A stretch of 64,000 nucleotides of DNA from Syntrophotalea acetylenivorans (GTDB lineage Bacteria; Desulfobacterota; Desulfuromonadia; Desulfuromonadales; Syntrophotaleaceae). Numbering within the stretch: position 1 is the stretch's first letter; each line of letters starts with the position of its first letter. Positions 31,931 through 41,914 of the stretch are shown here, piece by piece. The notes beneath the pieces were generated by a model. That model did no database searches. It was given only the letters and a program-made list of their open reading frames with translations, and was not told the origin of the DNA. A program made the translations under genes and the position numbers. The stretch covers positions 2,232,001 through 2,296,000 of the forward strand of contig NZ_CP015519.1 of the NCBI RefSeq assembly GCF_001887775.1, in the 5' to 3' direction.

Positions 31931-33028
31931 TTATTGACAAGCGTCATTATTCAGGCTTCCTTTGATTACACAAAAGGACCTGACGTCGTCGAACCCTTTG
32001 TTGCACATTGCCTGCAGTTCAGTGGTAGTGACAAAAACCTGTCCCTGCCGGCTGCGTAAAAACTGAAAAAAGAAATCCTGCCGCTGACGGTCGAGTTCCC
32101 CGGTCATATCATCCAGCAACAATACAGGCTGTTGGCCGATGATTTTCTCCAGATCAATAATCTGGGCCGTTTTAAATGCCAGCATAAATGAGCGTTGTTG
32201 TCCCTGGGACCCGTATTGACGTAGGGAATGGCCTCCAACGAGAAAATAGGGGTCATCCCGGTGAGGCCCTGCCAGGGTGCGTCCCAAACGCCTTTCCTGC
32301 ACCGCAACCTGCTCAAGTTCTTTGCGAAATCCTTCGCGTAACTCTTTTTCTGTACCCGCAGAAGTCGGATAGTGGAGGTCTGCTTCTTCCTGACCAGCGG
32401 TTATTTGCCGATAGATCTCCTGCAATTGAGGTACCAGGCGTTGCAGATAAGTGATCCTGTCCAAACGAAGACGAGCGCCGGTCAGTATAAGGTTTTCGTT
32501 CCAAGGAGACAACTGCGATGCATCGCAGCCTTCCTTAAGAAGCTGATTTCGTTGTTGCAAACACCTCTGGTAGGCTCTGGCTCTTTCCAAAAAAAGGGGC
32601 TCTGCTTGAAAAGCTGCCCGATCGATCAAGGCACGGCGGCCAGCAGGATAGCCTCTGGCCAAACCTACCTCTTCCGGAGAAAACAGGATAGTAGGAAATA
32701 AACCTAAAAATTCCGAGCTCTTGGAAACCGGCTTACCATTGATTCGAGCACTTTTTTGTTGGCCCCGAAAGGTTAACTCTATAGTAGTCAAAACACTGTC
32801 GCGCATGACCTCGGCAAACAACCGACCAGCCGGCATCTTTCGGCGAATCATGTCACTGCCCGGCGAACCGCGAAAGCTTTTCAAATGTCCTAGAAGATAG
32901 AGGCCCTCCAGGATATTGGTTTTTCCCTGAGCATTAGCTCCCCATAGAATATTGAATCGTCTATCTGGGAGAATTTCAACATGTTCCAGATTGCGAAAAT
33001 TATGCAAAACCAGACGACGGAGATACAT
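31931..33028 (-). CDS. recF: DNA replication and repair protein RecF
   Basis: 365 residues, SMC-like ABC ATPase. Walker A GANAQGKT is at 30-37, the signature motif SQGQQRSFMLA lies in the C-terminal third and Walker B is LLLDDMTGELD. RecF binds gapped DNA and with RecO and RecR loads RecA at stalled forks. Placed between dnaN and gyrB as in the classic origin cluster. No strong ribosome binding site. Confidence 0.97.
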   Translation of the reverse strand: MYLRRLVLHNFRNLEHVEILPDRRFNILWGANAQGKTNILEGLYLLGHLKSFRGSPGSDMIRRKMPAGRLFAEVMRDSVLTTIELTFRGQQKSARINGKPVSKSSEFLGLFPTILFSPEEVGLARGYPAGRRALIDRAAFQAEPLFLERARAYQRCLQQRNQLLKEGCDASQLSPWNENLILTGARLRLDRITYLQRLVPQLQEIYRQITAGQEEADLHYPTSAGTEKELREGFRKELEQVAVQERRLGRTLAGPHRDDPYFLVGGHSLRQYGSQGQQRSFMLAFKTAQIIDLEKIIGQQPVLLLDDMTGELDRQRQDFFFQFLRSRQGQVFVTTTELQAMCNKGFDDVRSFCVIKGSLNNDACQ

Positions 33029-33073
33029 GAAAACGATTATCTACAGGGTATATTTCCCTGCTCCTTCAATATC

Positions 33074-34192
33074 CTAGAGCCTCATGGGCATGATCACAGC
33101 GAGATATTCCTGATTATCACAAGGAGTAATCAAACCGGGGGAGAGTTTGTCCCGTAGAGAAAGGCATATCTTCTCTTCATTCTGGGCGTTAAGAATATCT
33201 ATCAGATAACGAGCGTTAAAACCAACGCTGATTTCCTCCCCCTGGTATTCAATTTCGATATCCTCGCGAGCATCTCCAAATTCCGGGTTGGAAGAAGACA
33301 TTTCCAGCTTATTTTCTTTAATCTCGATTTTAACCCCTTTGGATTTTTCACTGGATAAAATAGACATGCGTCGTAAAGCATGCAGAAAAGACTCCCGAGG
33401 AATAATAGCGGTCAAATCGTTATTTTGCGGAATAACGCGGTTGTAGTCGGGAAACTCTCCATCTACGAGACGCATGACAACCACCGTCTGGTTTTTCTGA
33501 ATGACCGCGTTATTGTCGAAAAAGCCGATCAGAAGCTCTCCGTCATTTTCTTCGGCCATTTTTTTCAGTTCAAAAATACCCTTGCGAGGGAAGATAACCC
33601 CCTTGGCCAACTGTTCGATATGACTGACATCAAGAGGTTTCTGAATCAGGGATAGACGATGGCCGTCTGTTGCTACCAAGCGCAACAGAGACTGATTATC
33701 CTTTTCTACGGGACGGAAATAAATGCCGTTGAGATTGTATTTACTTTCGTCAGTGGAAATAGAGAAAAAGGTCTTATCTATCATCTCCTTGAGCAGGGTG
33801 CCATCCACACTGACAAACTGTTCTTTTTGGAAATGGGGGAAATAAGGGAATTCTTCCGCTGAAAGACCTACAATATTGAAGAAAGCCTTACCGCAACGGA
33901 TTTCAATCCAGCAGTTGTCCTTGGCATTGAAATCTATTTCTTGTTCAGGAAGTTCTTTAATAATCTCGAAAAGTTTTTTTGCAGAAACCGTGATTTTCCC
34001 AGGGGACTTGATAGTGGCCGGATAGCTGGCCTTCATTCCCACTTCCAGGTCTGTGGCGGTCAGGGTAATTTCACCGTCTATCGCCTCGATCAGAACGTTG
34101 GCCAAAATAGGGATTGTATTTTTCTTTTCTACTATCCCCTGAATTCGTGCCAGGCCCTTGATGAAGATTTCTTTTTCAATAGCGAAGCGCAT
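33074..34192 (-). CDS. dnaN: DNA polymerase III sliding clamp (beta)
   Basis: 372 residues, three repeated clamp domains of about 120 residues. Hallmarks are MRFAIEK at the start and the C-terminal YLAVIMPMRL that shapes the partner-binding pocket. It encircles DNA and tethers the polymerase. ATG preceded by AGGAGGCATT, an ideal site. The 248-base gap to dnaA holds possible DnaA boxes. Confidence 0.98.
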   Translation of the reverse strand: MRFAIEKEIFIKGLARIQGIVEKKNTIPILANVLIEAIDGEITLTATDLEVGMKASYPATIKSPGKITVSAKKLFEIIKELPEQEIDFNAKDNCWIEIRCGKAFFNIVGLSAEEFPYFPHFQKEQFVSVDGTLLKEMIDKTFFSISTDESKYNLNGIYFRPVEKDNQSLLRLVATDGHRLSLIQKPLDVSHIEQLAKGVIFPRKGIFELKKMAEENDGELLIGFFDNNAVIQKNQTVVVMRLVDGEFPDYNRVIPQNNDLTAIIPRESFLHALRRMSILSSEKSKGVKIEIKENKLEMSSSNPEFGDAREDIEIEYQGEEISVGFNARYLIDILNAQNEEKICLSLRDKLSPGLITPCDNQEYLAVIMPMRL

Positions 34193-34440
34193 AATGCCTC
34201 CTGTTAACAGCCTACTGTTTATTTAAAGTCTTTTCTTTTAAAAACAGTAGATAGTAGTAGATGCCTGTTGATTTGTTGATATGTGGTAAAAACCTTTAAA
34301 AATTGATGTCATAGCTTGTGAGGAAAAAAAGTCATAGGCTGTGTTGAAATAAGCAGCTTTTGTGGAAAAGTCCTCCAAAGAGTGAAACCCTGCACTTATC
34401 AACTTTTTCATCCACACCTTTTGCTTCTCTTTAAACCTCT
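34193..34440. other. dnaA-dnaN intergenic region with DnaA-box-like sites
   Basis: An AT-rich 248-base gap. Possible DnaA boxes are TGTGGAAAA (34361-34369, TTTTCCACA on the other strand), TTATCAACT (34396-34404) and CATCCACAC (34409-34417). It may contribute to a split origin or autoregulate dnaN. It also carries the dnaN promoter region; no sharp consensus seen. Confidence 0.4.
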
Positions 34441-35808
34441 TTAAACGGTTAATTCTTTTTTCAACGAATTGATTACAGTGCGGAGCTGAAAATCCTCTTC
34501 CATATTTTTTTCGATCTTTTTTATCGCATGGATAATCGTCGAGTGATCTTTTCCACCAAAACGATCACCGATCTCAGGGTAAGAAAAGGAGGTCAGTTGT
34601 CGCGATAGATACATAGCTATCTGCCGCGGCAGGACCAGGGCTTTCATCCTTTTGGATGATTTGATGTCGGCTACCTTTATTCCATAATGATGGGCTACCC
34701 GCTTCTGGATTTCTTCTACACTAAGTTCCCGCTTTTTCTCGATAAGGATATCTTTTAATACTTCCTGAGCCATTTCAAGGGTGACTGGAGTTGCCGTAAG
34801 GCTGGCGTAAGCTCCTATGCGTACCAGGTAACCTTCTAGCTCGCGAACATTACTACTTATTGAATTAGCTAAAAAATAAGCCACCTCTTCAGGCAGGCCT
34901 ATACCGTTGGCTTCTGCCTTCATTTTTAAAATGGCGTGTTTTGTCTCCATGTCCGGAGCTTGAATATCGGCAATAAGGCCCCATTCGAAACGGGACCGCA
35001 ACCGTTCTTCCAGACCGGGAATTTCCTTTGGAAATTTATCGGAGGTTACGACAATCTGTTTATGGGAATCATATAAAGCATTGAACGTATGAAAAAATTC
35101 TTCCTGGGTTCGTTCTTTGCCGGCGATAAACTGTACATCGTCGATAAGCAGAACATCCATGGAACGGAATTTATTACGAAATTCATCCATCTTGGCGTAG
35201 CGGAGTGAATTGATTAGTTCATTCATGAACTTTTCCGAGGTGTAATAACAAACCTTCATCTCGGGGTTGTTTTTCAAGATGGCATTTCCGATGGCCGTTA
35301 CCAGGTGTGTTTTACCGAGACCTACTCCACCATAAATAAAGAGCGGATTATAGGTGGTGGCCGGATTGTTGGCTACAGCCATTGCGGCGGCACAGGCAAA
35401 TTGATTTGATGAGCCAAGGACGAACTCTTCAAAGGTATATTTGGAATTGAGGTTAAATCCATTATTGGCGGTGCGAACCGGTGGTTGTGCCGCTGCCGGT
35501 GTCGGAGAGGGTGGTGCTGGTGAAGAGACAGGCTTATCAACGGATTTTTTAGGTGGTGTGGTTGATACCTTTATCACCACACGATAAGGGTTAGACGCAA
35601 GCTTAGAAAATATTTCCTGAATGATGGAGACATAGTGATCCCGTAGCCAATCAAGAACAAAACGGTTTGGGACCTCCAGCAGAACCTTGTCTTCCTCCAC
35701 TCCGGCAAACTTGATTGGGGTAATCCAAGTAGCGAAATGTTGTGGAGTGAGGGTTTGCTCCAACTGCTCGAGGGTTTTCTCCCAAAGTCCGTTCATAGGC
35801 GGATTCAT
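34441..35808 (-). CDS. dnaA: chromosomal replication initiator DnaA
   Basis: 455 residues from the ATG encoding MNPPMNGLWE; an ATG four codons later is an alternative, and neither has a clear ribosome binding site. Domain I (about 1-85), a Pro/Ala-rich linker (about 90-120), then the AAA+ domain with Walker A GGVGLGKTH (about residues 160-168) and Walker B LLIDDVQF. Domain IV carries the DNA-binding signature KDHSTIIHAIKKIEK near the C-terminus. It binds DnaA boxes and opens the origin. The divergent dnaA-rpmH gap next to it is the likely oriC. Confidence 0.98.
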   Translation of the reverse strand: MNPPMNGLWEKTLEQLEQTLTPQHFATWITPIKFAGVEEDKVLLEVPNRFVLDWLRDHYVSIIQEIFSKLASNPYRVVIKVSTTPPKKSVDKPVSSPAPPSPTPAAAQPPVRTANNGFNLNSKYTFEEFVLGSSNQFACAAAMAVANNPATTYNPLFIYGGVGLGKTHLVTAIGNAILKNNPEMKVCYYTSEKFMNELINSLRYAKMDEFRNKFRSMDVLLIDDVQFIAGKERTQEEFFHTFNALYDSHKQIVVTSDKFPKEIPGLEERLRSRFEWGLIADIQAPDMETKHAILKMKAEANGIGLPEEVAYFLANSISSNVRELEGYLVRIGAYASLTATPVTLEMAQEVLKDILIEKKRELSVEEIQKRVAHHYGIKVADIKSSKRMKALVLPRQIAMYLSRQLTSFSYPEIGDRFGGKDHSTIIHAIKKIEKNMEEDFQLRTVINSLKKELTV

Positions 35809-36133
35809 ACTACATAAAAGTGTGAAAATAACAGGACAGAATATATAATTAATCCACAACCATATAAACAGGTGTGGATAAATAATGTTGCCATGCTGCA
35901 ACAGCTTATTTATGCTAGTGTCCCGTGGGGAAAAAAGAGGTTTCAAACTATCAAAGGCCCCTTCCTTTTGCAAGAAAATTTTGGATCGGGATGGCGCTCT
36001 TATAACGCCGGTTCAAGGACTTTCTTATGATTCATGCTTGACAAAAAAATTTGAACGTGGTTAATAATGCGATTCGTTAAATTTCCTTGTTACCGTTTCC
36101 TGAGGATAAAAATAAGCTACAGAGGAGATACAA
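35809..36133. other. candidate origin of replication (oriC), dnaA-rpmH gap
   Basis: 325 bases without a gene between the divergent dnaA and rpmH. It contains a perfect DnaA box, TGTGGATAA (35873-35881, TTATCCACA on the minus strand), a near match TAATCCACA (35850-35858), and an adjacent AT-rich tract ATATATAATTAAT that could unwind. Genes run away from it on both sides, as expected for a bidirectional origin. Number and spacing of boxes are modest, so other boxes in the dnaA-dnaN gap may be needed. Confidence 0.65.
36038..36067 (+). promoter_or_regulatory. sigma70-type promoter for rpmH
   Basis: TTGACA (36038-36043), a perfect -35 box, then 17 bases to TTAATA or 18 to TAATAA as -10. It sits 66 bases before the rpmH start and should drive rpmH-rnpA-yidD-yidC. 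Confidence 0.7.
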
Positions 36134-36286
36134 ATGTCCAAGAGAACCTATCAGCCCAGCAGAATCCGTAGAAAAAGAACCCACGGCTTTCGTGCCCGGA
36201 TGCAAAGCAAAAACGGCCGTTCTGTTATTCGGCGTCGTCGTGCCCGTGGTCGCAATAAGTTGGTTGTAACTATTCCCACTAAATAG
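36134..36286 (+). CDS. rpmH: 50S ribosomal protein L34
   Basis: 50 residues, starting [19 protein letters not shown] and ending in a very basic tail ([13 protein letters not shown]). This is the standard L34 sequence. AGAGGAG lies upstream of the ATG. First of the rpmH-rnpA-yidD-yidC cluster, and 8 bases separate it from rnpA. Confidence 0.98.
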   Translation: MSKRTYQPSRIRRKRTHGFRARMQSKNGRSVIRRRRARGRNKLVVTIPTK

Positions 36287-36294
36287 TTAAGTAT

Positions 36295-36636
36295 ATGGGT
36301 AGCGGCACTTATTCTTTTCCCAAAGAGCGTCATCTGCGAAAATCTATTGATTTTCAGCGGGTGCGGCAAGGGGGAAAGCGCCGGCACACACCCAGCTTTA
36401 TCGTTGTAACTTTACATCGATCGAACAGCCTCACTCGCCTTGGACTGACCGTTAGTCGTAAGGTTGGTGGGGCTGTTCAGCGCAATCGGGTAAAGCGATT
36501 AGTGAGAGAATTTTTTCGCAACCATATCAATAGGTTGCCGGCTGATATCGATATATCGATTGTTGCCAAGGTGGGCGCAGCCGATCTAAGTTATGTTCGG
36601 GTTTGTGAGGAATTGATGTTTTTGGTAGAAAAATAA
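36295..36636 (+). CDS. rnpA: ribonuclease P protein component
   Basis: 113 residues, typical length. Signature [20 protein letters not shown], the RNR motif that binds P RNA. It helps the catalytic RNA process tRNA 5' ends. It begins 8 bases after rpmH and likely shares its promoter. Confidence 0.97.
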   Translation: MGSGTYSFPKERHLRKSIDFQRVRQGGKRRHTPSFIVVTLHRSNSLTRLGLTVSRKVGGAVQRNRVKRLVREFFRNHINRLPADIDISIVAKVGAADLSYVRVCEELMFLVEK

Positions 36637-36652
36637 CCAAGGCGATCCCATC

Positions 36653-36862
36653 ATGCTGCAAAAAGCGGTACTCGCTCTATTAACGTTCTATCAGCGATTT
36701 ATTTCACCTCTTAAGGCACCTTCCTGCCGGTTTTATCCCAGCTGTTCCAGTTATGCCTATGAGGCGGTAGCCAAATACGGAGTTTTACGAGGGCTTTTTA
36801 AAACCGCCGTCCGTCTCGGACGTTGTCATCCCTTCCATCCAGGCGGCTACGACCCTGTTTAA
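36653..36862 (+). CDS. yidD: membrane protein insertion efficiency factor YidD
   Basis: 69 residues with the family core [27 protein letters not shown] (three cysteines) and the ending [11 protein letters not shown]. YidD is a small peripheral inner-membrane protein that aids YidC-dependent insertion. 16 bases after rnpA and 42 bases before yidC. Confidence 0.96.
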   Translation: MLQKAVLALLTFYQRFISPLKAPSCRFYPSCSSYAYEAVAKYGVLRGLFKTAVRLGRCHPFHPGGYDPV

Positions 36863-36904
36863 CACTCTGCTGCAATCGCCAGCTGACAAACGGAGATTTT
36901 TCAA

Positions 36905-38524
36905 ATGGAAAACAAGAATATTCTGATTGCCTTTGTCCTTATGCTGGCGGTTTGGGTGGGAGTCAATCTCCTGTTTCCTGCTCCTTCGGCTCCTCCCGAA
37001 CAACCGAAAGTTGATGAATCTCAGGCAGCATCTGTCGTTAAAGACCCCGTTGCCACCCCGGACTCCCCTGTTCAAGCTGCCATGGTGGAACCAACTATTC
37101 CGGTGCCGCAACAAGAACGCACTATCGTAGTAAGGTCCGGACGGTACGAGGCTGTTTTCAGTTCGGCCGGAGGCCGGTTAAAGTCTCTTTCCCTGCTTGG
37201 TTATGCACAAACCACCGCCCCTGATTCTCCGCCGGTATCACTGGTTGATGCACCGGTTTCTCAACAAGCTACATTGCGTACCGAAGGTCTTGGTGAGTTC
37301 GATATTTCGTCGGAAGGCTTTTATGCCTTGTCCGTTGATGAAAATCTGATTGAACTTGGGGCTGATGAGGAGCGGGAAATCGTTTTTACCGCAATATCCC
37401 CTCGCGGTCTTAAAATAGAAAAAATCTTTAAATTACGTGGTAATTCCTTTGATTTCGATTTGCAGGTTCGGCTGACCAATCTCGGCACTCAAACGCTCCG
37501 AGGGGCCACCAGTTTAAGTCTGGTAGAGCCATGGAACGAATCGATGAAAGGATCCCGTTACTCTTTTGTTGGGCCTGCCGTCTTTGACGGAGAAAAAGTG
37601 CATACCCATGAGGTAGAAGATCTGGCTGAAGAGGCACCGGTGTACGGCAGTTCATCGGTCTGGACCCTTTTCGAGCGGAAATACTTTATGTCTGCTGTGG
37701 TAGCCCTGGCCGACGCAGGAGAGAAGTTCCGGATTTCGAAAAGTGGCGACCTGGTCGAGAATACTATAGAGACACCTTACGCCGTTCTGGCAGCGGGGCA
37801 ATCTACCAGCGCTGATTATCTCTGTTTCTTTGGACCTCGAGATATCGAGATTTTGGAACAGGTTGACCGTCAACTCGACAAAGCCATCGACTTCGGCTTT
37901 TTTGAAATTATTGCCCGTCCCCTGCTTACCGTATTGAAGTTCTTTTATAGCTATGTTGGGAATTGGGGAATAGCGATTATTTTGTTAACCTGCATCATTA
38001 AATTGCTTTTCTGGCCTTTAACGCAGAAAAGCTATAAATCCATGAAAGCAATGCAAACCCTGCAACCTGAAATGCAGAAGTTACGGGAAAAATTTAAGAA
38101 CAACAAAGAGCAGTTGAATAAAGAGATAATGGCTCTTTACAAGACCAAACGAGTCAATCCTATGGGGGGTTGCTTGCCCATGTTTGTGCAGATCCCGGTC
38201 TTTTTTGCCCTATACAAAGTGCTGCTCGGCACGATAGCTCTGCGACATGCGCCTTTCGCATTCTGGCTGCAGGACTTGTCTGTCAAGGACCCTTATTACA
38301 TCACCCCGATCATTATGGGGGTTACGATGTTTTTCCAACAGAAAATGAGCCCGAGCACTATGGATCCCGCCCAGGCTAAAATCTTCATGTTTATGCCTCT
38401 CATTTTCACCTTTATGTTTCTTAATTTCCCTTCGGGCCTGGTTCTTTACTGGATGGTCAACAACATATTGACGATTCTTCAGCAGTGGCATGTTAACCGT
38501 GAACCTAAAGCTGTTGCCAGTTGA
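36905..38524 (+). CDS. yidC: membrane protein insertase YidC
   Basis: 539 residues. N-terminal membrane helix (about 5-22), large periplasmic beta domain (about 55-340), then the conserved five-helix insertase core from about 345 with MGGCLPMFVQIPVFFALYKVL. It inserts membrane proteins such as the F0 c and a subunits, alone or with SecYEG. The usual neighbour jag is missing after it; a GGAGG/CCTCC inverted repeat (38569-38593) lies in the gap to mnmE. Confidence 0.97.
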   Translation: MENKNILIAFVLMLAVWVGVNLLFPAPSAPPEQPKVDESQAASVVKDPVATPDSPVQAAMVEPTIPVPQQERTIVVRSGRYEAVFSSAGGRLKSLSLLGYAQTTAPDSPPVSLVDAPVSQQATLRTEGLGEFDISSEGFYALSVDENLIELGADEEREIVFTAISPRGLKIEKIFKLRGNSFDFDLQVRLTNLGTQTLRGATSLSLVEPWNESMKGSRYSFVGPAVFDGEKVHTHEVEDLAEEAPVYGSSSVWTLFERKYFMSAVVALADAGEKFRISKSGDLVENTIETPYAVLAAGQSTSADYLCFFGPRDIEILEQVDRQLDKAIDFGFFEIIARPLLTVLKFFYSYVGNWGIAIILLTCIIKLLFWPLTQKSYKSMKAMQTLQPEMQKLREKFKNNKEQLNKEIMALYKTKRVNPMGGCLPMFVQIPVFFALYKVLLGTIALRHAPFAFWLQDLSVKDPYYITPIIMGVTMFFQQKMSPSTMDPAQAKIFMFMPLIFTFMFLNFPSGLVLYWMVNNILTILQQWHVNREPKAVAS

Positions 38525-38602
38525 TATTCGGCGGAGTAGTATTGGCAGTCTAGGGTAAATATTGTTTTGGGAGGGAGCATCTGCTGCCTCCTTTACTTTT
38601 AG

Positions 38603-39988
38603 GTGCTATCTAAAGTGATTATCGATAGTCAGGATACTATTGTCGCTATTGCTACCGCTCCCGGTGAAGGGGGTATCGGCATTGTTCGGCTTTCCGGTGT
38701 AAACGCTGAAAAGTTTCTCAAGCTTTATTTCAATTCGGCGGGCAATCATTGCCAGTTCACTTCCCATCGGCTGTATTACGGCCAGTTCCGTCATACCGAT
38801 GGTGATTTGGTCGATGAAGTAATGGCTGTCATCATGCGTGCACCCCGATCATATACGATGGAAGACGTGGTTGAAGTACACTGTCATGGCGGCAGTGTTG
38901 TTCTGCGTCGAATCGTTGATCTCTTTATCGATGCCGGAGCTCGTCTGGCTCGGCCCGGGGAATTTACTCTTCGGGCCTTTCTCAATGGCCGCATTGATTT
39001 GACGCGCGCCGAGGCCGTTATCGAGGTTATTCGTTCCCGGTCTGAGGCTGCTTGCCGCGTGGCCCTTGGGCAACTGGAGGGACGTTTATCTCAAAAGCTA
39101 TTCAGCTTTCGTGATGACATTAGCGATCTGCTTGCCGAGGTAGAAGCAGGGATCGATTTTCCCGAGGAAGAATTGCCTCTTATTGATCGCCAACGCCTCA
39201 TCGAAACCTCTACGTATTTAGAGGGACAAATGGCAGCACTTCTTGATTCTTTTGAATCGGGCCGTCTTTTGCGCGATGGTTTGTCGATCCTTATTTTTGG
39301 CAAGCCGAACGTTGGAAAAAGCTCATTAATGAATACGTTGCTCGGAGAGGCAAGAACGATTGTCTCCGACATTCCAGGGACGACCAGGGATACCGTTGAA
39401 GAGAGTCTTATTCTCAGGGGTATGCCTTTGAGGCTTATCGATACGGCCGGGGTTAGACAGACCCTTGATCCTGTAGAAATCCAAGGGGTGGAGCGCGCCC
39501 AAGCCAAGGTAGCTGGTGTGGACTTAGTTTTGTTGGTCGTCGACGGTAGTCAGGCTCTCGATGAAGATGATCAGAAGGCTTTACAATCCTGCGATCCAGC
39601 TCGGACCTTATTGGTTTTAAATAAACAAGATCTGGGGGACAGTCATCTCCCTACCGAATTTTTACCTCTGCCGGCTTTTTCCATAAGCGCTCGTAGTTCC
39701 TTTGGTATCGACCAACTACTGAATGGTATAGTTAGTTTCTTTTCTAAAAGTGCCGGTAGTGAGGGGAGGGAGACCACCCTCCTTTCCGACCGGCGCCATC
39801 GTGAATCCTTACTGTTGGCTCGCAATGCTCTTGAACGATTTAGGGTCTGTCTTGCTGAAGACCAGCCCTCTGAGTTTGGGGCGCTTGAGCTAAGAGAAGC
39901 GCTACAAGCCTTGGGGGAAATTACTGGCGAGACGGCACCTGAGGATATTCTTGAAAAAATATTTACACGCTTCTGTATCGGTAAATAA
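38603..39988 (+). CDS. mnmE: tRNA modification GTPase MnmE
   Basis: 461 residues from a GTG; a second GTG at 38615 is better spaced to an AGG and may be the true start. N-terminal tetrahydrofolate-binding domain (ATAPGEGGIGIVRLSG), helical domain, then an inserted G-domain with GKPNVGKSS, DIPGTTRD and DTAG. It ends with the hallmark CIGK, whose Cys is used in catalysis. With MnmG it makes the 5-carboxymethylaminomethyl group on wobble U34. A parS site lies in the gap to mnmG. Confidence 0.97.
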   Translation: MLSKVIIDSQDTIVAIATAPGEGGIGIVRLSGVNAEKFLKLYFNSAGNHCQFTSHRLYYGQFRHTDGDLVDEVMAVIMRAPRSYTMEDVVEVHCHGGSVVLRRIVDLFIDAGARLARPGEFTLRAFLNGRIDLTRAEAVIEVIRSRSEAACRVALGQLEGRLSQKLFSFRDDISDLLAEVEAGIDFPEEELPLIDRQRLIETSTYLEGQMAALLDSFESGRLLRDGLSILIFGKPNVGKSSLMNTLLGEARTIVSDIPGTTRDTVEESLILRGMPLRLIDTAGVRQTLDPVEIQGVERAQAKVAGVDLVLLVVDGSQALDEDDQKALQSCDPARTLLVLNKQDLGDSHLPTEFLPLPAFSISARSSFGIDQLLNGIVSFFSKSAGSEGRETTLLSDRRHRESLLLARNALERFRVCLAEDQPSEFGALELREALQALGEITGETAPEDILEKIFTRFCIGK

Positions 39989-39992
39989 GAAG

Positions 39993-40008
39993 TGTTCCAC
40001 GTGAAACA
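39993..40008. promoter_or_regulatory. parS centromere site (ParB-binding)
   Basis: TGTTCCACGTGAAACA, 16 bases, differs from the widely conserved TGTTTCACGTGAAACA by one base and keeps the palindromic core. It sits between mnmE and mnmG, 2.8 kb from parA and 4 kb from the origin. I noticed no second copy in the window. Confidence 0.9.
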
Positions 40009-40045
40009 TTCACGGAGGGGGGCAAAAAGCTCCTGCAGGTAGGTT

Positions 40046-41914
40046 ATGTATAGTTATGGCAAAGAGTATGATGTAGTGGTGGTAGGGGCAGGCCATGCAG
40101 GATGTGAGGCTGCCTTGGCGGCAGCTCGCATGGGTTGTCGTACCCTGTTGCTAAATTTAAGTTTGGATGCGGTTGCTCAGATGTCTTGTAATCCTGCTAT
40201 TGGTGGTTTAGCTAAGGGGCATCTGGTAAAAGAAATCGATGCATTGGGTGGTGCAATGGCCAAATGTATCGATGCTACGGGAATCCAGTTTCGTATTTTG
40301 AATACGAAAAAGGGACCAGCTGTTCGTGCATCCAGGGCCCAGGCAGACAGACATCGCTATCAGGAGTGGATGAAGCAGTATATTGAAAAACAAGCCCTGA
40401 TAGACCTCAAGCAGGGAGCGGTAGTCGGTTTATTGATGGAGGATGGCTGTCTTATCGGGGTGAGAACCAGAGAGGGACTTGAGTTTAAAGGAAAGACGGT
40501 GGTGCTGACTACCGGCACCTTTATGCGTGGTTTGATCCATGTGGGTTTAGAAAATTATCCGGGAGGGCGAGCGGGCGAACCGCCATCTGAGGGATTGTCC
40601 GACCATTTAAAAACCCTCGGTTTTACGGTCGGGCGTTTAAAGACGGGCACGCCTCCGCGCATCGATGGTAATACGGTGGATTTTACAAAGGTAGAGCCCC
40701 AGCCTGGAGATTCTCCGCCCCAGCCTTTTTCTTTTGAAACGGAAAAGATAACCGGAACACAGGTAAGTTGTTATATAACCGGTACAAACCCCAGAACACA
40801 TGAGATTATCCGGTCAGGTCTCGATCGTTCCCCTCTTTACAGTGGAGTTATTGAAGGGGTAGGGCCCAGATATTGTCCTTCTATTGAAGATAAGGTGGTA
40901 CGTTTCCCTGAAAAGGAATATCATCAGGTGTTTTTGGAACCGGAGGGGCTAGATACCTCAGAGATGTACCCTAATGGATTGCCAACCTCTCTTCCGCCCG
41001 ATATTCAGTTGGCCTTTTTGCGTACAATACCTGGGCTTGAGCAGGTTGAAATAACGCGGCCAGGTTATGCTATTGAATATGACTTCATCGATCCTATCCA
41101 GTTGAAGCCCTCGTTGGAAACTAAGAAGGTGGAGGGGTTGTTTCATGCTGGGCAGATCAATGGGACCTCTGGTTATGAAGAGGCTGCCGCTCAGGGGTTG
41201 ATCGCAGGAATTAATGCGGCATTAAAGGTTAAAGGTCTTGATCCTGTGGTGATAAGGCGGGAGCAGGGCTATATAGGGGTCCTGATTGATGACTTAGTCA
41301 ATCTGGGAACCAAAGAACCTTATCGTATGTTTACTTCCCGAGCAGAATACCGGCTGTTGTTACGTGAAGATAATGCGGATCAACGCTTGACGGAGCTGGC
41401 TTATGGAATTGGACTGGTTTCGGAGGAGCGTTGGCAACGTTATCAAGAAAAAATGAAATATTACGAGCAGGGCCAGATGCTCTTGAAAGAGACTCGACTG
41501 TCCCCGGGAGACAAAGAGTTGATTAAGTCTCTGGGTTTGCAGGGTCTAAAAAATGGCCTCAGCCTCAACCAGCTTCTGCGAAGGCCTGAAATTACCATAC
41601 AGAAACTGTCTGAGTTTATACCTGGTTTAGCTGAAATTCCTCTGGAGGTGCAGGAGCAGTTAGAAACGAACATAAAATATGAGGGATATATTAAACGGCA
41701 AATGGATCAGGTAGAGCGCTTCAAAAAAACAGAAGATGTGACTATACCAGAGGATTTTGATTACCAAACCATTAATTCATTGTCCGCCGAAGTAAGAGAA
41801 AAACTTCAAAAAATTAGACCGTTAAGCCTGGGGCAGGCTTCACGTGTACCCGGCGTAACACCTGCGGCGGTAGCTATCTTGGCCGTTGCTCTTCGTAGAG
41901 GATCCAATGCCTGA
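40046..41914 (+). CDS. mnmG: tRNA uridine 5-carboxymethylaminomethyl modification enzyme MnmG
   Basis: 622 residues. FAD-binding motif [13 protein letters not shown] near the N-terminus, the [14 protein letters not shown] region, and the second NADH/FAD loop [14 protein letters not shown]. It is the FAD partner of MnmE in forming cmnm5U34. The stop overlaps rsmG by 8 bases, showing a linked operon. Confidence 0.98.
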   Translation: MYSYGKEYDVVVVGAGHAGCEAALAAARMGCRTLLLNLSLDAVAQMSCNPAIGGLAKGHLVKEIDALGGAMAKCIDATGIQFRILNTKKGPAVRASRAQADRHRYQEWMKQYIEKQALIDLKQGAVVGLLMEDGCLIGVRTREGLEFKGKTVVLTTGTFMRGLIHVGLENYPGGRAGEPPSEGLSDHLKTLGFTVGRLKTGTPPRIDGNTVDFTKVEPQPGDSPPQPFSFETEKITGTQVSCYITGTNPRTHEIIRSGLDRSPLYSGVIEGVGPRYCPSIEDKVVRFPEKEYHQVFLEPEGLDTSEMYPNGLPTSLPPDIQLAFLRTIPGLEQVEITRPGYAIEYDFIDPIQLKPSLETKKVEGLFHAGQINGTSGYEEAAAQGLIAGINAALKVKGLDPVVIRREQGYIGVLIDDLVNLGTKEPYRMFTSRAEYRLLLREDNADQRLTELAYGIGLVSEERWQRYQEKMKYYEQGQMLLKETRLSPGDKELIKSLGLQGLKNGLSLNQLLRRPEITIQKLSEFIPGLAEIPLEVQEQLETNIKYEGYIKRQMDQVERFKKTEDVTIPEDFDYQTINSLSAEVREKLQKIRPLSLGQASRVPGVTPAAVAILAVALRRGSNA

